Positions 17,260 through 26,362 of a stretch of 64,000 nt of DNA are shown piece by piece. The stretch's first letter is position 1; the number at the start of each line of letters is the position of its first letter. Origin of the DNA: Bacteroidota bacterium (GTDB lineage: Bacteria > Bacteroidota > Ignavibacteria > SZUA-365); contig JAEYUG010000104.1 in NCBI GenBank assembly GCA_023432805.1, forward strand, positions 11,921-75,920, read 5' to 3'. Position numbers and translations under genes: made by a program. The notes below the pieces were generated by a model that was not told where the DNA came from, did not search any database, and worked only from the letters and a program-made list of their open reading frames with translations.

Positions 17260-17553
17260 TAAGGAGGCGAAATGGGGGTGTCAACTAAACTCAGTGCGAT
17301 GGTTGCCGAGGGATTGCGCGAAGATATGATTGCTGTTCGGTATTGTCTTTCCCTACGGTTGAGAGTGGATCCACAACTGGACTCACCTCCTCGAGCGTAA
17401 TTGTGACCGGAACCGCCCATTCAGGCAGCGATCCCGATCCCCATATACCTGATACGCTCCGCGGCGAGTGAAGGGGAGGCTTGGGTATGCTGTTGTGCGT
17501 TCGTTTGAGGTAAGACAAAAAACTAACTATCTTTGCGGGTGGAGGACATGACC

Positions 17554-18176
17554 ATGGACACACCCGCTATCCGCTCGAAGATCCTGCGATCCGGTCAAGT
17601 CGACTAGCGCAGGTTCTCTTTTTTGCAGCCTGATTCATTCAAAGCCCTGTCGAAGACGGCGTACGAGAAGCTCCGCGCATCCATCTTGGAGAACGGGTCG
17701 TCGAATCGTTCAAGGTGTGGGAGTCGGGCAAGAAGCTCTACTGCCTCGACGGCTACCACCGCTGCCGCGTGCTTGCCGACCTCGAGGCCGAGGGGCACAC
17801 GGTGCCCGAGACATTCCACGCCGACTTCCTCGAGTGCAAGACGAAGAAGGACGCAGCGAAGCTCGTGCTGATCTACTCGTCGGTGTACGCAGACATCACG
17901 GACGAGGGGCTTTACGAGTTCGCCGAAACGCTCGGTGTCGACCTGGCTACAGTCGCGGCCGAGATCGACCTGCCCTCTCTCGACATCGACAAGTTCCTCA
18001 AGGGGTGGGGGAAGGACGATGGTGATGGCGACAGCGAGAAGGCGGAGGGGACCGCTACCTTCAACTACGAATCCCAGTTCGGTGTGATCGTCCCCTGCGA
18101 GTCAGAGGAACACCAGAAGACGGTGTTCGATCATCTGACTACCCTCGGGTACACCCCGCGGGTGGTTGCGGTATGA
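17554..18176 (+). pseudogene. ParB-like nuclease/DNA-binding protein, disrupted
   Basis: The reconstructed protein starts MDTPAIRSKILRSGQVD 8 nt after GGAGG. It meets an in-frame TAG at 17605 and then continues in the same frame through FKALSKTAYEKLRASILENG. It shifts frame near 17697, where a single missing base would restore GF-VESFKVWESGKK. After that it reads KLYCLDGYHRCRVLADLEAEG, the ParB/Srx core that contacts nucleotide, plus a C-terminal region from about 17880. It is therefore broken by one nonsense codon and one frameshift. Re-initiation at TTG 17623 or ATG 17715 could still give fragments. The stop overlaps the next gene (ATGA), marking an original operon. Confidence 0.75.
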
Positions 18177-19323
18177 GGATCGAGATTCGAAACCGATGCT
18201 CGGATTTCTCCTCATACCGTGCCGCCCGCGTCAAGTCGCTGTTCAACGTCGAGACCGGCTGCAACTTCTCCCTCGACGCTGAGCTGCCGATCGAGGCAAC
18301 CCCGTGGAAACTCGGGGTGATCGTCGGCCCCTCCGGATCGGGCAAAACCTCGCTCGGTCGGAAGATCCTCGGCGAGGATCCCTACTACAGCGGGAGCGCG
18401 TGGGCCACCGACAAACCCATCATCGAAGAGATCGCACCGGCAGCCGAGTTCGACGCTGTAACAGGCGCCTTCGCCGCGGTCGGCCTCGGGAGCGTTCCCT
18501 CCTGGCTTCGTCCCTACCACGTCCTCTCGAACGGTGAGAAATTCCGCGCAGAGCTCGCGCGCATCGTCGTCGAGGTGCCTGAGAAGATCGTGGTCGACGA
18601 GTTCACATCCGTCATCGACCGGCAGATCGCGCGCATCGGTGCGCTCGCATTTGCCAAGGCATGGAGACGCACCAGCGGCCAGTGCGTTCTCCTCTCGTGC
18701 CATTACGATATCCTGCCGTGGGTGCAACCTGACTGGGTGTTCGATACGGGCACCGGCAAGTTCACCGGGAGGTATCTTCAACCGAGACCGCAAATCCCTC
18801 TCGATGTTTGGCAGGTCGACGGTAGTTACTGGCCGGCATTTGAGCCGCATCACTATCTGAAGCTCCCGCGCATGATTGCCGCCACCTACTACATCGGAAC
18901 CGTCGAGGGCGAGCTGGTCTGCCATGTGGCCACCTCGCCCAAGTTCGACATCGGGGGCATGCGTGCCTGCCGGCTCGTGGTGATACCCGAGTGGCAGGGA
19001 GCGGGTGTCGGTACGCGCTTCCTCGACCTGGTCTGCCAGCTGCAGCTCGAGGGGCAGAACAAATGGGGGCGCAAGTGCCCGACCTACTTCCACACCTCGC
19101 ATCCCGGGCTCGCCTTCGCGCTCCGTCGATCGAAGAAGTGGGTGCAGGTGTCGGCGAAACTACACGGCGACAACAAGGCGAAGTCCGCGGCATCGCTCCG
19201 CAAGTCGCAGGCGCGCGCGCCGCGGGCGAGCGGGATCGGTGCTGCTACGGCTTCGGGGGACACTTCCGGGCGGTGCAGGGATTCAAGTACATCGGAGAGA
19301 AGAAGGAGGCGCAGCATGTTTGA
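18173..19323 (+). pseudogene. ABC-type ATPase fused to GNAT acetyltransferase, frameshifted at the C-terminus
   Basis: Residues 1-210 form an ABC-type ATPase: Walker A GPSGSGKTS, signature-like VLSNGEKFRAELAR, Walker B KIVVDEFTSV, switch His in LLSCHYD. Residues 230-320 form a GNAT domain with the acetyl-CoA loop RLVVIPEWQGAGVGTRF. The expected ending GGHFRAVQGFKYIG lies in another frame from about 19230 and stops at 19323, overlapping the next ATG. The shift falls in a GC-dinucleotide run near 19211-19222, so slippage or sequencing error is possible. If unrepaired, the protein would read through into the next gene's frame. Function unknown; the fusion with a neighbouring ParB suggests an action on DNA. 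Confidence 0.75.
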
Positions 19324-19849
19324 ATCGGGGCGGAGAGGACCTCTCCAGGTGTTCGTCCATGGTGATGCGTCGCTCCCAGCCATCGAGGTGTTGCGCTCGG
19401 TCGTACTCGCCGGCGGGTACCAGATCGTGACGAGCACCAAGGCAGCGAATGTTGCGATCGCACCGCTCCTGACGACGATCCTCATGAAGACCGAGTACTC
19501 CGCACCACAGCTCGGCACACTCATCGTCCACCCGTAGTTCCTACCGGGGCACCGCGGCCGTGACGCCATCCGGTGGACCTATGCGCTACGCGAGCCCTTC
19601 ACGGGCGTGACGTGGTTCTGGTGCGACGAGGGAACGGATACCGGACCCATCTGCGAGCAGGAGATCCTGCCGATCGACCTCTTCACACGGCCGGGAGAGT
19701 TCTACGCACGCGAGGTGCTGCCGGCGCTGGCGCGTACGCTCAACTGGGCGCTCGCGGATCTCGCGTGCGGTATCGTCCGCCGGCCGCCGCAGAACGAGGC
19801 GGCAGCGACGTACGAGCGGCCAATTGCACGGTCGGCGTATGGCGCATGA
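19316..19849 (+). pseudogene. Formyltransferase-like gene interrupted by a TAG codon
   Basis: The reading frame resembles methionyl-tRNA or purine formyltransferase catalytic domains. Visible parts are GGYQIVTSTKAANVAIAPL, LGTLIVHP (where family members continue SLLPxHRG), then after a TAG at 19535-19537 the frame goes on with FLPGHRGRDAIRWT, TGVTWFWCDEGTDTGPI and EILPIDLF. The His-Pro and Asp-Thr-Gly-Pro motifs are those used for the formyl-folate reaction. Only one codon is lost, so decay is recent. It overlaps the ATPase-GNAT gene upstream and an ATGA start downstream. In this context the enzyme may supply a one-carbon group to an unknown substrate. Confidence 0.7.
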
Positions 19850-19926
19850 AGCTGTTTGCGAACACCGGCGGGTACGCGACTGGGAAACAGGGGCATAACG
19901 CGAGTTGCACCGCGGTACCACTATGA
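19846..19926 (+). pseudogene. Truncated fourth gene of the element operon
   Basis: An ATG overlapping the formyltransferase stop (ATGA) opens a 26-aa reading frame, MKLFANTGGYATGKQG onward, that ends abruptly. The coupling pattern of the preceding genes suggests it was the start of a longer gene cut at the right edge of the element. No homology can be judged from so little. Confidence 0.35.
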
Positions 19927-20434
19927 CCTGAGATGGTGCTCAGGAATACCTCGCTACCTTCAAAGAGGGTAGTGCCTCCAGGTACCTGGAAAAGAAAAAC
20001 GGAATTTTCAGTCCGAAGTCTTGACTTTCAAGGGAGAAGGTCTTACCATCCTCAATTCATACAATAAATAGCGACTGCACATTGAGGCAGGTGAGTGTTC
20101 AAGGCCATGTGAGAATGGCTTGAGAGCGCTATTATCTCACCGGTTCTGCCCCGAGCATGCGGGGTGATGCAATCCGCTTTCCTCAGCTTTCGTGGGTGAA
20201 CTGCTGCGGTTCGTACCGCGTTCCCCACGAGCAATGCTGTCCGGGCTGGGGTCACCAAGCGTACAGTTCGTATTGTAGAAAATGTAAATGGAAAGTAACG
20301 CGCAGGCCTTGGAGGCGGTCTGCGGCGTGGAGATTGGACGAATGCAGGTCCGCGCACAGCGACCCGGATGTGCCCGGACCGCATGGGGTAAATCAATGGA
20401 TAAGCAATTCATCGGCATTTATCATGGATGGGTC
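19927..20434. other. Non-coding stretch at the right edge of the element
   Basis: About 500 bp with no supported gene and lower GC than the flanks. I looked for a copy of the tRNA-Arg 3' end, the expected attR, and did not find one. The right boundary may have been lost or lies elsewhere. Confidence 0.5.
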
Positions 20435-22030
20435 ATGAAGACACTTAGATGTGCATTATTGGCGCTGTTGGTAGCGCTGTGTACTACTCAGGCGTTCGCG
20501 CAGTATGAATATGTCGTAGAAATAAGCAGAACAAGTGGGGCCTACGTCAAAACAGGCCCTGCAATCGCTGGAATCACTTGGGTCTATATGGATGAAAGAA
20601 CCTATAATGAGAATGCAGGTCATTTCGTTTTCCCTAGCGATCAGGAACAACATCGTTTGTATACCATTGATGTGTCTGACGGATCGATCGTGCATAATCC
20701 CCTGATCGGAAACGTCTTTGGTTTTCAGTACGATAAGGGCTCCAACGTCATTTACGGCATAGAGCAGGACAATGTAAATAGCTGCAAGCGCTTCGTTTCG
20801 GTAAACCCGGTGACTGGTGCTCTGACACGTATCGGAAATCCGCTGCCATATTTTGGAAATTACTCGGGTGACTGGGTAGCTTATGACAATACGCGCCACG
20901 TGTATATGATAATAACCCCTTCACCCACCTTTACACCTCCTAACATTCTGATTTCTATAGATGCAATGACCGGAAACGTAATCTCAAGCCCGTATATAGT
21001 ATTGGCTCCTGGAGAGCGTATGGGTAATATGACGGTCGACAATTCGACGGGTACATTGTACGGGCTGGTGACAGATAATACGCAGCGATGCTACTTGGCG
21101 GTAATTAACCCTACAACCGGAACGCATGTGAAAGTAGGGTCCGGCTCGCTGTACGGAAACGGAAACGGGAGCTCTGCGGTCGACGAGGTAAACCGGCAAT
21201 TTATCTATATCTACTCCACCCCATTGGCATACTACATAACGACGTTGGATCTCGCAACTGGAAGCGTGTTGCATCATGCCCTTATCGAGGGGCGGGTTAT
21301 CGTCCATAATTTCTTTGGTTTGGAGTATGACCACATACGGGAAAAGCTCTATGCCTACCATGGGGAGCTGTATCCGGCCCCGATCGTGAATGCCGGTCCG
21401 GATCAAACGATCATGCTCGGCTACGGACCGCAGTCGGTCACATTATCCGGCACCATTGAAGGTGGGACAGCCCCGTTCCAATTCCTCTGGTCAGACAACC
21501 GGTCCGGCGCGACAATTCAGGTAAGTCCACAGGTTACAACCACGTACACGTTGTCGGTAACAGGTGCGGATAACAAGCGCGTATCTGACAACGTCACCGT
21601 TACTGTTGCGGACTGTCGCTGCGGACAGGCGATGGATAAGGTAATGGTCTGTCACAATGGGAACACTCTATGCATCGCTGCAGAGGCTGTCCCGGCACAT
21701 CTCGAACATGGAGACCAACTAGGCGCATGCGCGGCACAGAAGCCCATCGTCGCAATCCAAGCTCCGGAACGAGCCATTCTTCAGCAGAACTATCCGAACC
21801 CATTCAACCCGGTCACAACGATTCCGTACGCCGTCACGAATGAAGGAAGGGCGGTAATCAGAATCCTCGATGTGTATAGCAGAGTAATTGGCGTGGTGGA
21901 GGATCGCATGCTGCAAGCAGGCACCTATCATGCCGTATTTGATGGAACCGGACTGCCAGCGGGTAGGTACGTCATTCAACTCGAATGCGATGGTGTGAGG
22001 TCGTATCGACACATGACGCTGATCAAGTGA
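20435..22030 (+). CDS. Large secreted protein with T9SS type A sorting domain
   Basis: The start MKTLRCALLALLVALCTTQAFA gives a clear signal peptide with cleavage before QYEYV. The mature protein (about residues 25-330) has repeated blade-like units with phrases such as NPVTGALTRIG, DAMTGNVISSP and NPTTGTHVKVG, consistent with a beta-propeller. A PKD/Ig-like domain follows (NAGPDQTIMLGYG to DNVTVTVADC, about 335-400), then a Cys-containing linker. The T9SS sorting domain is at the end (LQQNYPNPFNPVTTIPYA, LPAGRYVIQLE). Base composition is visibly more AT-rich than the surrounding genes, which fits horizontal transfer. Length 531 aa. Confidence 0.88.
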   Translation: MKTLRCALLALLVALCTTQAFAQYEYVVEISRTSGAYVKTGPAIAGITWVYMDERTYNENAGHFVFPSDQEQHRLYTIDVSDGSIVHNPLIGNVFGFQYDKGSNVIYGIEQDNVNSCKRFVSVNPVTGALTRIGNPLPYFGNYSGDWVAYDNTRHVYMIITPSPTFTPPNILISIDAMTGNVISSPYIVLAPGERMGNMTVDNSTGTLYGLVTDNTQRCYLAVINPTTGTHVKVGSGSLYGNGNGSSAVDEVNRQFIYIYSTPLAYYITTLDLATGSVLHHALIEGRVIVHNFFGLEYDHIREKLYAYHGELYPAPIVNAGPDQTIMLGYGPQSVTLSGTIEGGTAPFQFLWSDNRSGATIQVSPQVTTTYTLSVTGADNKRVSDNVTVTVADCRCGQAMDKVMVCHNGNTLCIAAEAVPAHLEHGDQLGACAAQKPIVAIQAPERAILQQNYPNPFNPVTTIPYAVTNEGRAVIRILDVYSRVIGVVEDRMLQAGTYHAVFDGTGLPAGRYVIQLECDGVRSYRHMTLIK

Positions 22031-22334
22031 GATTCGGGAAGTCCTACCAGAGACTCAGGATCCCATCGGGAGATATTCCCCCTCCAGGGGCGTGAAATAG
22101 GCGACGCCAACCTGTTCCTTTGGATCGTTCGGTTCAATGGAACAGGTCTGGTATGCCGCCTCTGAAATCCAAGAATGACAATCCCCGTACACTGCCTGTC
22201 GAGCAATCGCTTCAGGCACCCACGCCGGCCATTGGTGAGAAACCCAAGGGCCGGCATGCTTTGGTGGATGAGACGTTCGATCGGCACGCTCCTGGCCCGA
22301 CGCAGTCCCATCTTGCAGCGAAGCCCGGCAACTC
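22031..22334. other. Intergenic stretch between convergent genes
   Basis: 304 bp between the convergent T9SS protein and the multi-PAS kinase. I see no supported gene, RNA or clear terminator in it. Confidence 0.5.
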
Positions 22335-25142
22335 TTATTCGGATCGCGTTGCACCGACCTCTCGAAACGGTGAGCGTCGTGCCTCGATATCGACATGGAC
22401 CGGGTCCGGTGGCTTCGTAGGGATTGTGAACCAGAAGGTGCTTCCCTTCCCGAGTTCAGATTCGACCCATATACGTCCACCGAGGAGGTCGAGATGAGAG
22501 CGCACAATTGACAGTCCGAGCCCGGTCCCCTCATACTTCCTATTGCGATTCGTCTCCGTATCGGCCTGCACAAATCGCTCGAACACGGCGTCAATCTTAT
22601 CCGGAGGTATTCCTGGTCCCGAGTCGCGAACGAAGAACTTGATCGTATCATCACTGTTCCGACACCCGAATTCGATGCTCCCGTGAGCAGTGAATTTGAT
22701 TGCGTTCCGGATCAGGTTGATAAGAATGCTCTCGAACAGGTGCCTGTCGGTGTACACAAGATCGACGCACTGGGTATCACATCTCGAGATATGGAGCGAC
22801 AGGCCTTTCTCCTCCGCCTGATTGTGGAAAAAGTCGGCGAGGAATGCGAGCACTTCGCTGATGCTGACTTCAGAACACGATACCTTGGTCTCCCCTGATT
22901 CGATGCGCGAGATCTCTAGGATGTCTTCGATGGTGTTCATGAGTCTACGACCGCTGCGATTGATGATGTCGATGAGCTGATCACGATCCTCAGTCGATAC
23001 GTCCGGTTCGGCGATGAGCTCGAGGCAACCGAGTATGCCGTTGAGGGGAGTCCTGATCTCATGCGACATGTTCATCAGGAACGCCGACTTCAATCTGTTG
23101 TTGACCTCGGCTCGATCCTTGGCAGCACGTAGTTCCTCCTCCATGGACCGGCGCGTTGTGATGTCGGTGATGATTCCGTGCCAGAGCGTCCCCCCATCAT
23201 CCATCCTTTCCGGTTCTGCGTCGCACATCCGCCACTGTACACCAAGATCAGGGAGAATCACGCGAAACTCGCTGTGGTATGGCGTGAGATCGCGTGCGGA
23301 AGCCAGGATGTCCTGAACGGTCTGATCATAATCTTCGGGGTGAATCCGGCTGTAGACTGGAGTTGCATCCTCTCGAACATCTTCAGGGGTCACATTGTAG
23401 ATGTCCCACATTCCTCGACTTGAGATAGGGAAGCATGAGCTTCCATCAGAACGGAGCAGAAACTGATACACGACACCGGGGACGCGGTCGGTGAGCCGTT
23501 GCAGTAGCTGGTAGCTACGCTGAACTGACTCCTCTGCGAGTTTTCGCTTCGTGATATCCGTATCGGAACCGCGATACCCGATAAACTCGCCATCTTCGTT
23601 ATACACCGGAAAGCCGTTCGTTGCAACCCAGATGGTTCTGCCGTCCTTCGTACGGATGCGATTCTCGAAGTCGACGAAGCTCATCCGGCGGTCAAAGACT
23701 TCAAACGCTCCTGATATCAGGTCAGCGCGGTCCTCCTCTGGTGCGATGTCGTAGAAATGCATCTTGCCGATCAGCTCCTCATTCGACCACCCGATGAATG
23801 ACAGGGAAATCTGGCTCACGTACGTGTAGAGTCCAGCTGCATCGACCTCCCAGTCCATCGACCGACTATGTTCGGCGATCTGCACAAGCCGGGATTCACT
23901 TCGCCTAAGCGCCTGTTCCGCCCTTACACGATCGGAGATATCTCGGACGAGCGAAATGAAGATGATCTCACCGTTGATGTTGCACTTGCCAAATCGGACT
24001 TCCACGGGAAATGCCGTGCCATCCTTTCGCAGGTGTGTACCATACACGGTGTGTGGCTCCCCTTCCTTCGCAGCGTCCCATACTGCACGCGCCTGATCCA
24101 AATTAAACTCGGAATCGATATCAGGAACCGAGAGATTGAGAAGTTCCTCTCTCGTGTAGCCAAGGCTTTCGCAGGCGCGTTTGTTTACCTCGGTGAATCT
24201 CCCGTCGTAGCCGTGGATGAAGAGAGCATCGCTCGCTTGCTCGATGAGGCTGCGATACCGCATCTCACTGGCAGCGAGCGCATGGGTGGCCGTCACTCGA
24301 TCGGTGATGTCCACAATGGTGGTTATGAAGTGCAGTGGATTGCCCTCCGGGTCGCGTATCAGGGCCGTCCCGATGTCGACCCAGATCAGCGACCCATCCT
24401 TGCGAATGAACCTCTTTTCATATCTGGCAGTATCTCTCTCCCCGCGTTTGAGCGGGCTGAGCAGCTGCATCGTGGGTTCGATCTCTTCTGCCGGCGTGAG
24501 TTCCTGCCAGGTTTTTCCACGAAGTTCCTCAGCCGAGTACCCAAGCATGTCGCAGAATGCCTGGTTGACATTGATCTCTCCTTCGAGCGTCGTGACGGAC
24601 TTCCCCGCATTTGACGACATGAAGAGAGATTCAAAGATCTGTTCCGACTTGCGCAGTCGTTCTTCACTCAGACGCCGTTCCGTGAGCTCTCGCTCGAGTG
24701 CCTCCGTGCGCTCGGCGACGAGTGTTTCCAGTTTATCCCATGCCGAACGACGCATGAGATTGGCCTTGCGGATCTTTGACACGACCCGCATCATGAACAT
24801 GAACTCGGTCAGGTCGATAGGTACCCTCAGATAGGCTTCCCCACCCGCCTCGAGCGCAAGGAGACGGTACTCCTTTCTCTCGGAACTCCCTGACAGAAAC
24901 ACGACGGGTACATCCTCCAGGATGGGATCCGCCTTCATGCGTCGGCAGACATCGAACCCACTCATGCCGGGAAGAACGAGGTCGAGAATGACGATGTCCG
25001 GGGACACCTCCCTTCCCAATTTAATACCGTCCACCCCGTTCGAGGCTGAATAAATATCCGCGGCTGGATACAGTTCCCGAACAGCAGCTTCAATTGCCTG
25101 AACCGCTGCATGCTGGTCATCTATGATAAGTACGGTCATCAT
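22335..25142 (-). CDS. Receiver plus four-PAS sensor histidine kinase
   Basis: The 935-aa cytosolic protein starts with a receiver (LIIDDQH, VILDLVLPGMSG with Asp, FLSGSS; the usual Lys is Arg in AYLRVPI). A coiled coil (about 135-165, LVAERTEALERELTERRLSE) leads to four PAS/PAC modules, about 165-290, 290-415, 415-540 and 540-670, marked by ITDRVTATHALAASE, ISDRVRAEQALRRSE and ITKRKLAEESVQRS linkers. The kinase core has MNMSHEIRTPLNGILG (His near 690), NLIRNAIKFTAHG, DSGPGIPP and GTGLGLSIVRSHLDLLGG. It has no membrane segment. No output gene is adjacent, so it is an orphan, probably integrating several intracellular signals. Confidence 0.9.
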   Translation of the reverse strand: MMTVLIIDDQHAAVQAIEAAVRELYPAADIYSASNGVDGIKLGREVSPDIVILDLVLPGMSGFDVCRRMKADPILEDVPVVFLSGSSERKEYRLLALEAGGEAYLRVPIDLTEFMFMMRVVSKIRKANLMRRSAWDKLETLVAERTEALERELTERRLSEERLRKSEQIFESLFMSSNAGKSVTTLEGEINVNQAFCDMLGYSAEELRGKTWQELTPAEEIEPTMQLLSPLKRGERDTARYEKRFIRKDGSLIWVDIGTALIRDPEGNPLHFITTIVDITDRVTATHALAASEMRYRSLIEQASDALFIHGYDGRFTEVNKRACESLGYTREELLNLSVPDIDSEFNLDQARAVWDAAKEGEPHTVYGTHLRKDGTAFPVEVRFGKCNINGEIIFISLVRDISDRVRAEQALRRSESRLVQIAEHSRSMDWEVDAAGLYTYVSQISLSFIGWSNEELIGKMHFYDIAPEEDRADLISGAFEVFDRRMSFVDFENRIRTKDGRTIWVATNGFPVYNEDGEFIGYRGSDTDITKRKLAEESVQRSYQLLQRLTDRVPGVVYQFLLRSDGSSCFPISSRGMWDIYNVTPEDVREDATPVYSRIHPEDYDQTVQDILASARDLTPYHSEFRVILPDLGVQWRMCDAEPERMDDGGTLWHGIITDITTRRSMEEELRAAKDRAEVNNRLKSAFLMNMSHEIRTPLNGILGCLELIAEPDVSTEDRDQLIDIINRSGRRLMNTIEDILEISRIESGETKVSCSEVSISEVLAFLADFFHNQAEEKGLSLHISRCDTQCVDLVYTDRHLFESILINLIRNAIKFTAHGSIEFGCRNSDDTIKFFVRDSGPGIPPDKIDAVFERFVQADTETNRNRKYEGTGLGLSIVRSHLDLLGGRIWVESELGKGSTFWFTIPTKPPDPVHVDIEARRSPFREVGATRSE

Positions 25143-25396
25143 ATCTAGTCCTCAAAGGCTACTCGGTGTCGCCTGCCGTAGCTGCGCTAGATGATATTCC
25201 GCAACCGAACTCTGTCAGTTATCGAATCGCCTCAACGGCATTATTTTTTTGACTGATGGGCCAACATTGCCTAACTGCTCCAATGCAGCGAACATCGGGA
25301 ATGTTCCGATGAATGGAAAGAGTCCCTGGTCAGCATTAGTTGAACACCATGTGTATTCAGACCAGCGGACATGTTGACCTGAGACTGGGGGCGTCG

Positions 25397-26122
25397 CTAC
25401 CGCCGGCGACGGGGTTGCAGTAGATACAACCCCTCGTCATCGAAGGCATGGGCAGGGACCAGCCGTTCGGTCAGCCACGCATCGTGCAGGGGTTTGAGCG
25501 AGGTCCAGAAGCGATGCAGGGAAGGATGCCGTGCCGCTGTGGAATCACCGAGCAGCTGCGACCACCTCGACGCATCGTTCGTCGGAAACATCAGAACCGG
25601 GATCGTCGTGCGGCGAACGCGGTGCGCGATCCAGTAGATTTCCTCGATGCATCGGTCTGTCATCGCTAGACAGCCTGCAGACACGCAATTCCCGTGAATG
25701 TAGATGTCGCCACCGGCCGGATATCCGGTCGCCTGTCTGCGGTCACCGGGATTCGGATAATTGATGCCGAGGCTGAGGTGGAATGCGCTGACGGGGTTGA
25801 AGCGCGTGACCATGTACATCCCCTCCGGTACCTGCGCATCGCCCTGCATGCGTTTGGGACCGATCGTTCCAGACTGCCTGCACACATCATAGACGTGCAG
25901 CAACACGTACGGTTCCCCACGCATTCTTCCCCAGACTTCGAGGAGTTTCTGCTCCTTCCATGCGACGAAGGCGATTCCCCCGGAAGGTGGATATGTGATG
26001 CCGGCGGAATCGCAACGCTGCTTCCAGAGGTGATCTCTGTTGACGACGCGTGACTGTGCCGGTGCGACGGCCGACAGTACGACGATTGCGAGAATGAGCG
26101 ATGCAGATTGTGTGGTATGCAT
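25397..26122 (-). CDS. L,D-transpeptidase (YkuD-type) exported enzyme
   Basis: The catalytic motif HGNCVSAGCLAM (H, then S-x-G-C) is typical of L,D-transpeptidases that cross-link or trim peptidoglycan in the periplasm. PEGMYMVTRFNPVSAFHLS and GINYPNPGDR upstream are usual for the YafK-like branch. The start MHTTQSASLILAIVVLSAVAPA gives a signal peptide, and GAGGGGG precedes this ATG, so it is preferred over the longer reading from 26179. At 241 aa it fits the family. It is divergent from the PDZ-kinase gene and monocistronic. Confidence 0.88.
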   Translation of the reverse strand: MHTTQSASLILAIVVLSAVAPAQSRVVNRDHLWKQRCDSAGITYPPSGGIAFVAWKEQKLLEVWGRMRGEPYVLLHVYDVCRQSGTIGPKRMQGDAQVPEGMYMVTRFNPVSAFHLSLGINYPNPGDRRQATGYPAGGDIYIHGNCVSAGCLAMTDRCIEEIYWIAHRVRRTTIPVLMFPTNDASRWSQLLGDSTAARHPSLHRFWTSLKPLHDAWLTERLVPAHAFDDEGLYLLQPRRRR

Positions 26123-26252
26123 GAGGCTTCCCCCTCGGGCGGTTGATGAATGTCCCAGTGATGTCGTGCGATGATACATCCGCTCGCATGCTCATGCAAG
26201 AGCAAATTCGTTGACCATGCGAAGGCGATTGCAGCACTTCAAGGATCGAGCC

Positions 26253-26282
26253 GCGTCGGGTTTCGTGCTGCGTCGGGTTTCG
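26253..26282. repeat. Direct repeat ahead of the PDZ kinase
   Basis: GCGTCGGGTTTCG occurs at 26253-26265 and again at 26270-26282, a 17-bp period, in the divergent interval between the transpeptidase and kinase genes. It could be a regulator-binding pair or simple duplication. Confidence 0.4.
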
Positions 26283-26362
26283 AAGGGAATCGTAGGAAAA
26301 ACGGACATGTTTACCTATTATCACTTCAACACACAACACAATGACGTTCTTTCGCGAAAGTC

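Noticed and set aside
17291..17563. Possible 90-aa gene on the minus strand before the ParB remnant
   Set aside because: No ribosome site, no family resemblance, and it overlaps the start of the ParB reading frame.
17605..19537. Amber (TAG) recoding in the mobile element
   Set aside because: Other genes of the element end normally at TAG, and frameshifts in the same operon point to decay instead.
19927..20434. attR copy of the tRNA-Arg 3' end
   Set aside because: I scanned this stretch for the T-arm and acceptor sequence of the tRNA and found no match.
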